From Clostridiales bacterium (lineage in GTDB: Bacteria; Bacillota; Clostridia; Christensenellales; Aristaeellaceae), in assembly GCA_004552515.1 (NCBI GenBank), contig SFOF01000094.1:1-7888 (forward strand): a DNA stretch of 7,888 bases. Direction: 5' to 3'. The notes beneath the pieces were generated by a model. It was given only the letters and a program-made list of their open reading frames with translations, made no database searches and was not told the origin of the DNA. The position numbers were made by a program, and so were the translations under genes. Shown piece after piece: positions 4,567-7,888 of this stretch (positions within the stretch are counted from its first letter, which is position 1; each line of letters begins with the position of its first letter).

Positions 4567-7314
4567 GTGAAGAGAACGAGACGCAAGAACATCGTGCGCG
4601 GTGTGGGGCGCAGCCTCAACCGCTTTCTGTCGATCCTCTTCATCGTGGCGCTGGGCGCGGGCTTCCTCGCCGGGCTGTTCGCCACGTCGCCCGATATGTA
4701 TGAGGCCGCCGACCGCTATATGGATACATACAACTGGTATGATCTGGACGTGAAGGCCTCGCAGGGCTTTACCGACGAGGACGCCTCGGCCATCGCGCAG
4801 ACTGAGAATGTTGCTCAGGTTCAGCCAGCGCGCGTTGTGGACATGATGCTGCTGGACGGGGATTCGAACAGCCTGACCGCCCGCGTCTACGCGCTGCCCC
4901 ACGGCGAGGGCGCGATGAACGGCTATGAGCTGCTCGAGGGGCGCGCGCCGGAAAACGACGCCGAGTGCGTCGTGCAGGTGGCCTCAGGCCGCTACGGCGG
5001 CGTGGCGCTGAACATCGGCGACACGCTGACCATTTCGCACGAAAACGCGAATTACGACGCGCTGCTGGACGAGACGGCCGCCGAGACGCTGACAGTGGTC
5101 GGCGTGGCGGAAAGCCCGATGTGCATTTCGGTCGAGGCCGATTCCACCAGCATAGGCAGCGGCGCGATCGGCGTGCTGGTCTTCGCGCATGAGGACTATA
5201 TCGATCTGGACGTGTACACCGACGTGTTCGTCGCCGTGTCGGGCGCAAAGGAAATCAGCACCTTCAGCGACGATTACGACGCGCTGATCGAGCCGGTCAG
5301 GGATGCGCTGGACGATCTGGGCGACGAGCGCGCCCCCATGCGCACGCAGGCGCTCAGGGACGAGGCGATCAAGAGCGTGGACGACATGGACGCGCTCATT
5401 TCCGCGCTGGATGACGAAGCGGCGGTGCAGCAGGGGCTTTCTCAGGATGCGGCTGCGCGGCTCGAGCAGAGCATGACGGTCGCCGCGCTGCTGGGCGATT
5501 CGCCGGTTTCCCGCGCGATTGCCAACACCGCCAGGGCGGTAGAGAGCGGCCTGAGCGCGCGCCAGAATACGGCGGAGGACGGACAGGCGCGGCTCGACCG
5601 GCTGAAGGCACAGCTTTCCGACGCGCGCGCCGAGGTGGAAGCGATCGAGGACGGCTTCTGGCTGACGCGCGATCGAAGCGCGTCGGCGGGCTATGCCAAC
5701 TACAGCGACAATGTGGAGAAGGTCGCGGCGCTGTGCCGCATCTTTCCGGTGTTCTTCTTCCTCGTGGCGCTGCTGGTCGCGCTGACCACAATGACGCGCC
5801 TTGTCGAGGAAAACCGCGCGCAGATCGGCACGCTCAAGTCGCTGGGCTTCTCGGACGGACAGGTGCTGGCCGAATATATCCTCTACAGCCTGTCCTCGTC
5901 GGCGCTGGGCTGCGCGCTGGGCTTTGCGGTCGGCTTCAGGCTGTTCCCGAAGGTCATCAGCGCGGCCTACGGCATGATGTATACGCTGCCCGCGATCGAA
6001 ACGCCCTTCCGGCTCGAGGTGGCGCTGCTGGTCGCGCCGGCGACGGTCGGCGGCATCCTGCTGGCGACACTGCTCTCGTGCTGGGGCACCTGCCGCTCCT
6101 GCCCGGCGGCGCTCATGACCCCATCCGCCCCGCCCGCCGGCAAGCGGATCCTGCTCGAGCGCATAAAGCCGCTCTGGAACCGGCTGTCCTTCAGCCGCAA
6201 GGTGACCTGCCGCAATCTGTTCCGCTATAAAAAGCGCTTCATGATGACGGTGGTGGGCGTGGCCGGATGCAGCGCGCTGCTGGTGACCGGCTTCGGCCTG
6301 CGCGATTCCATCCATGACATCGTGGATAAGCAGTTCGGCGAGATCTATCTCTATCAGCTCACCGTGCGGCTGGACGACGCGGACGCGCTTGAAACCGACG
6401 ACACGCTGAAGGCGTTCCTTGACGAGCCGGGTCTCTCCGCGCTCTCATTCGCATCGGAAAGCGGCCGCGTGGAAAAGGACGGAAGGAGCGAGGCGGTCAG
6501 CCTGAGCGTGCCCAAGGATGCATCGGCGTTTCCTGATTTCGTGACGCTGCGCGAGAGGAAGAGCGGCGAGAGCCTGTCGCTGGGCGGCGGCGCGATCCTC
6601 ACCGAAAAGCTGTGCGAGCAGCTGAATGTGCGCGCGGGCGACACTGTGACGCTCGAGGACAAGGACGGCAAGCGGGCCGAGGTCACAGTGGACGGCGTGA
6701 CGGAGAACTATCTGACCGCGTTCGCCTACATGACGCCCGAGGCCTATGAGAGCGCGTTCGGCCATGCGCCGGATTACATGACGCTTCTGTGCCGCCTTGA
6801 GGATGAGGCGCAGGCCGACGCGGCGGTGGCGCGCGCGCTCAAAAGCGAGCACGTGATCTACACGCGCTCGTCGCTGAGCCTGAAGGAGACGTTCGCCGAT
6901 TCGGTGCGCAGCATCGATTCGATCGTGCTGGTGCTGATTCTCTCGGCGGGTATACTGTGCATGGTGGTCATGTATAACCTGACCAACGTGAATATCTGCG
7001 AGCGGCGCGGCGAGCTGGCGACGATGCGCGTGCTGGGCTTTTATGAGCGCGAGGTGGAGCGGTATATTTTCCGCGAGACGAACATACTGAGCTTCATCGG
7101 CGCGCTGGCGGGGCTGCCGCTGGGGATCTGGCTCCATTCGTTCGTCGTTAAGACGGTTGAGGTGAACGCGGTGATGTTCGGGCGGACGATCAAGCCGATG
7201 AGCTATGTGTACGCGCTGGCGATCTCGGTGGCGTTCACGCTGCTGGTGAACGAGGTCATGCGGCGCAGCATCCGCAGGATCGATATGGTGGAGTCGCTCA
7301 AAGCCCGCGACTAA
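4567..7314 (+). CDS. Large FtsX-type ABC transporter permease with two FtsX modules
   Basis: A 915-residue membrane protein started at GTG 4567, 3 nt after the ATPase stop; the next Met lies beyond the first helix. Hydrophobic segments are near residues 20-40, 391-410, 435-460, 482-505, 557-577, 784-804, 838-860 and 878-898. This is two repeats of one helix, a large outer domain and three helices. Each repeat carries the FtsX cytoplasmic motif: IGTLKSLGF (420-428) and LATMRVLGF (817-825). The first outer domain (41-390) ends in a short heptad-like stretch (336-361). The joint VTCRNLFRYKKRFMM (546-560) is characteristic of the large Firmicutes FtsX permeases. With the preceding ATPase it forms an exporter or mechanotransmission complex. 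Candidate roles are lipoprotein or lipid handling, peptide efflux or peptide resistance; none is provable here. At 915 residues it is shorter than many relatives. Confidence 0.93.
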   Translation: MKRTRRKNIVRGVGRSLNRFLSILFIVALGAGFLAGLFATSPDMYEAADRYMDTYNWYDLDVKASQGFTDEDASAIAQTENVAQVQPARVVDMMLLDGDSNSLTARVYALPHGEGAMNGYELLEGRAPENDAECVVQVASGRYGGVALNIGDTLTISHENANYDALLDETAAETLTVVGVAESPMCISVEADSTSIGSGAIGVLVFAHEDYIDLDVYTDVFVAVSGAKEISTFSDDYDALIEPVRDALDDLGDERAPMRTQALRDEAIKSVDDMDALISALDDEAAVQQGLSQDAAARLEQSMTVAALLGDSPVSRAIANTARAVESGLSARQNTAEDGQARLDRLKAQLSDARAEVEAIEDGFWLTRDRSASAGYANYSDNVEKVAALCRIFPVFFFLVALLVALTTMTRLVEENRAQIGTLKSLGFSDGQVLAEYILYSLSSSALGCALGFAVGFRLFPKVISAAYGMMYTLPAIETPFRLEVALLVAPATVGGILLATLLSCWGTCRSCPAALMTPSAPPAGKRILLERIKPLWNRLSFSRKVTCRNLFRYKKRFMMTVVGVAGCSALLVTGFGLRDSIHDIVDKQFGEIYLYQLTVRLDDADALETDDTLKAFLDEPGLSALSFASESGRVEKDGRSEAVSLSVPKDASAFPDFVTLRERKSGESLSLGGGAILTEKLCEQLNVRAGDTVTLEDKDGKRAEVTVDGVTENYLTAFAYMTPEAYESAFGHAPDYMTLLCRLEDEAQADAAVARALKSEHVIYTRSSLSLKETFADSVRSIDSIVLVLILSAGILCMVVMYNLTNVNICERRGELATMRVLGFYEREVERYIFRETNILSFIGALAGLPLGIWLHSFVVKTVEVNAVMFGRTIKPMSYVYALAISVAFTLLVNEVMRRSIRRIDMVESLKARD

Positions 7315-7358
7315 GGCCGGCAGTGCCGGCATCCACTTGCTGCCGCGCAGTGATACAC

Positions 7359-7411
7359 GACCTGCCTGACCAGCCGCAGTGCGGCCTCCGCTTATCAGAG
7401 TCAGGCGGGTC
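7359..7411. repeat. Long nested inverted repeat (stem-loop)
   Basis: GACCTGCCTGAC (7359-7370) pairs with GTCAGGCGGGTC (7400-7411): 12 positions, with one G-T pair when read as plus-strand RNA. Inside the 29-nt gap a second hairpin, GCCGC-AGT-GCGGC (7373-7385), is stacked almost directly on the outer stem. No T-run follows, so it is not a standard terminator. Confidence 0.6.
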
Positions 7412-7480
7412 TCCGATTGTGCCCGGGTGACGGCGGCGCGTATACGCACCAACCCAACCCCGCCGCAGCGTGAAGAGAGT

Positions 7481-7528
7481 CCAGAGAGTCGAAGACTCTT
7501 TGGCGCAGTCTGGGGCGCGCAGCCCCAG
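7481..7528. repeat. Two adjacent GC-rich hairpins
   Basis: CCAGAGAGTC (7481-7490) pairs with GACTCTTTGG (7494-7503) around GAA, ten pairs with one G-T. Six bases later CTGGGGC (7510-7516) pairs with GCCCCAG (7522-7528) around GCGCA. Neither is followed by a T-run. They lie downstream of the promoter-like boxes on the minus strand. Confidence 0.6.
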
Positions 7529-7543
7529 CGTTCTCCCTGCGGT

Positions 7544-7571
7544 ATCATAGCGAATCATAAATTTATAGCAA
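7544..7571 (-). promoter_or_regulatory. Promoter-like -35/-10 pair on the minus strand
   Basis: Read on the minus strand, TTGCTA (7571-7566; four of six -35 bases) and TATGAT (7549-7544; five of six -10 bases) are separated by 16 bases. The intervening DNA is AT-rich and includes the perfect palindrome ATAAATTTAT (7557-7566). A transcript would start near 7537 and run through the hairpins at 7359-7528 toward the permease 3' end. No coding frame is supported there. Confidence 0.35.
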
Positions 7572-7603
7572 AAGGAACGTTGCACGAAAACGGCGTTCCT
7601 TTT
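7570..7603. terminator. Probable terminator of the lipase-ABC operon, symmetrical (works on either strand)
   Basis: AAAAGGAACG (7570-7579) pairs perfectly with CGTTCCTTTT (7594-7603) around a 14-nt loop. The stem carries an A-run at its base and a T-run at its end on either strand, the usual form of a bidirectional intrinsic terminator. It is the first hairpin with a T-run after the permease stop, about 255 nt downstream. Confidence 0.65.
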
Positions 7604-7630
7604 CGTATAGCCGACTCCGGTCGTAACCCC

Positions 7631-7727
7631 GTCGAGATCGCCATAAAGAAACAGCCAAACCCGAAGTGAACCCACAAAGGCAGATAACCGAAGAGTGCCG
7701 CGAGAACGCACGAATGGCGATCTCGAC
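7631..7727. repeat. 14-bp perfect inverted repeat with 69-bp centre
   Basis: GTCGAGATCGCCAT (7631-7644) recurs as its exact reverse complement ATGGCGATCTCGAC (7714-7727). The 69 bases between are purine- and C-rich with little T and show no gene. The arms could be ends of a small mobile or repeat element, or a long-range RNA stem. Confidence 0.6.
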
Positions 7728-7791
7728 CCACGGCGGAATAGGAACGCAACGCCGCGCAAGCCGTCCTGTTTGGCGCTCTGCGGCAAACAGC

Positions 7792-7875
7792 AGGCGTGAA
7801 CCGAACGCAAGACATTCCGATAGAAACGCGCGATAGGCGTGAACCGAACGCAAGACATTCCGATAGAAACGCGCG
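7792..7875. repeat. Two tandem copies of a 41-bp repeat (43-bp period)
   Basis: The 41 bases at 7792-7832, beginning AGGCGTGAACCGAACGCAAG and ending GAAACGCGCG, recur without a mismatch at 7835-7875. Only two bases (AT) separate the copies. The first bases GCGTGAACCGAACGC are a near-dyad within each unit. The copies end 13 bases before the window edge, so more copies may follow. Confidence 0.9.
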
Positions 7876-7888
7876 CCGGTCATGATCC

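Larger units (their letters stand above)
7315..7888. other. Repeat-rich non-coding region downstream of the transporter operon
   Basis: No supportable gene occurs in these 574 bases. Open frames exist on both strands, but they overlap each other, run through hairpins and repeats, lack good ribosome sites and match no family I recognise. From left to right the stretch holds a GCCGGC dyad (7316-7330), a nested long hairpin (7359-7411), two further hairpins (7481-7503 and 7510-7528), minus-strand promoter-like boxes (7544-7571), a terminator-type hairpin (7570-7603), a 14-bp inverted repeat (7631-7644 with 7714-7727), a 7-bp hairpin CTGTTTG/CAAACAG (7766-7790) and a 41-bp direct repeat (7792-7875). 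This density suggests dispersed intergenic repeat DNA, possibly with a structured RNA. Confidence 0.6.

Noticed and set aside
7316..7330. GCCGGC-AGT-GCCGGC as the operon terminator
   Set aside because: The dyad starts 2 nt after the permease stop but is followed by ATCCAC, with no T-run; the hairpin at 7570-7603 is the better terminator.
7792..7875. CRISPR array
   Set aside because: The repeats are separated by only 2 bp, so there are no spacers; only two copies are visible and no cas gene is present.
7298..7883. Overlapping minus-strand frames (186, 106 and 86 codons) and a 96-codon plus-strand frame in the 3' region
   Set aside because: They overlap each other and run through hairpins and the 41-bp repeats. 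The repeated DNA gives repeated peptides in different frames, and no good ribosome site or family similarity supports any of them.

Overview
The window looks like chromosome from a high-GC member of the Firmicutes, most likely a Clostridia-type gut or anaerobic bacterium. The reasons are purine-rich Shine-Dalgarno sites ahead of nearly every gene, strong intrinsic terminators, and a very large two-module FtsX-type permease with its own LolD/MacB-type ATPase, an arrangement common in Firmicutes. GC is high throughout the coding parts and dips in the control regions (about 150-300, 2590-2760 and 7550-7610). Genus cannot be settled from the sequence alone.

Layout. Bases 2-91 are the last codons of a small membrane protein that reads like the C-terminus of SecG, closed by an intrinsic terminator. 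A regulator-like gene follows (303-1736, plus strand): an N-terminal helix-turn-helix and about 400 residues of unrecognised C-terminal domain. Ahead of it lies a 16-codon ORF with the best ribosome binding site in that stretch, ending exactly where an alternative in-frame ATG begins. A 12-bp perfect hairpin terminates the regulator. A second hairpin (1885-1917) separates it from a convergent two-gene minus-strand operon, thioredoxin (2278-2589) then a single-domain rhodanese (1925-2248). These two probably cooperate in thiol and persulfide chemistry.

From the divergent promoter region at 2590-2783, a plus-strand operon runs through three tightly packed genes: a secreted class 3 lipase-like hydrolase (2784-3860), an ABC ATPase (3862-4563, gap 1 nt) and a 915-residue FtsX-type permease (4567-7314, gap 3 nt). 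The spacing argues for one transcript. The plausible reading is a cell-envelope module that hydrolyses an ester or lipid outside the membrane and moves or senses a related hydrophobic substrate or peptide. The substrate is unknown.

The last 574 bases (7315-7888) hold no convincing gene. They are packed with inverted repeats, a terminator-type hairpin, a minus-strand promoter-like pair of boxes, a 14-bp inverted repeat and a 41-bp direct repeat with a 43-bp period. This looks like repeat-derived intergenic DNA, possibly carrying a structured RNA. The strongest candidates for something new are the lipase-ABC-permease operon, the uncharacterised regulator with its leader ORF, and the structured 3' region.
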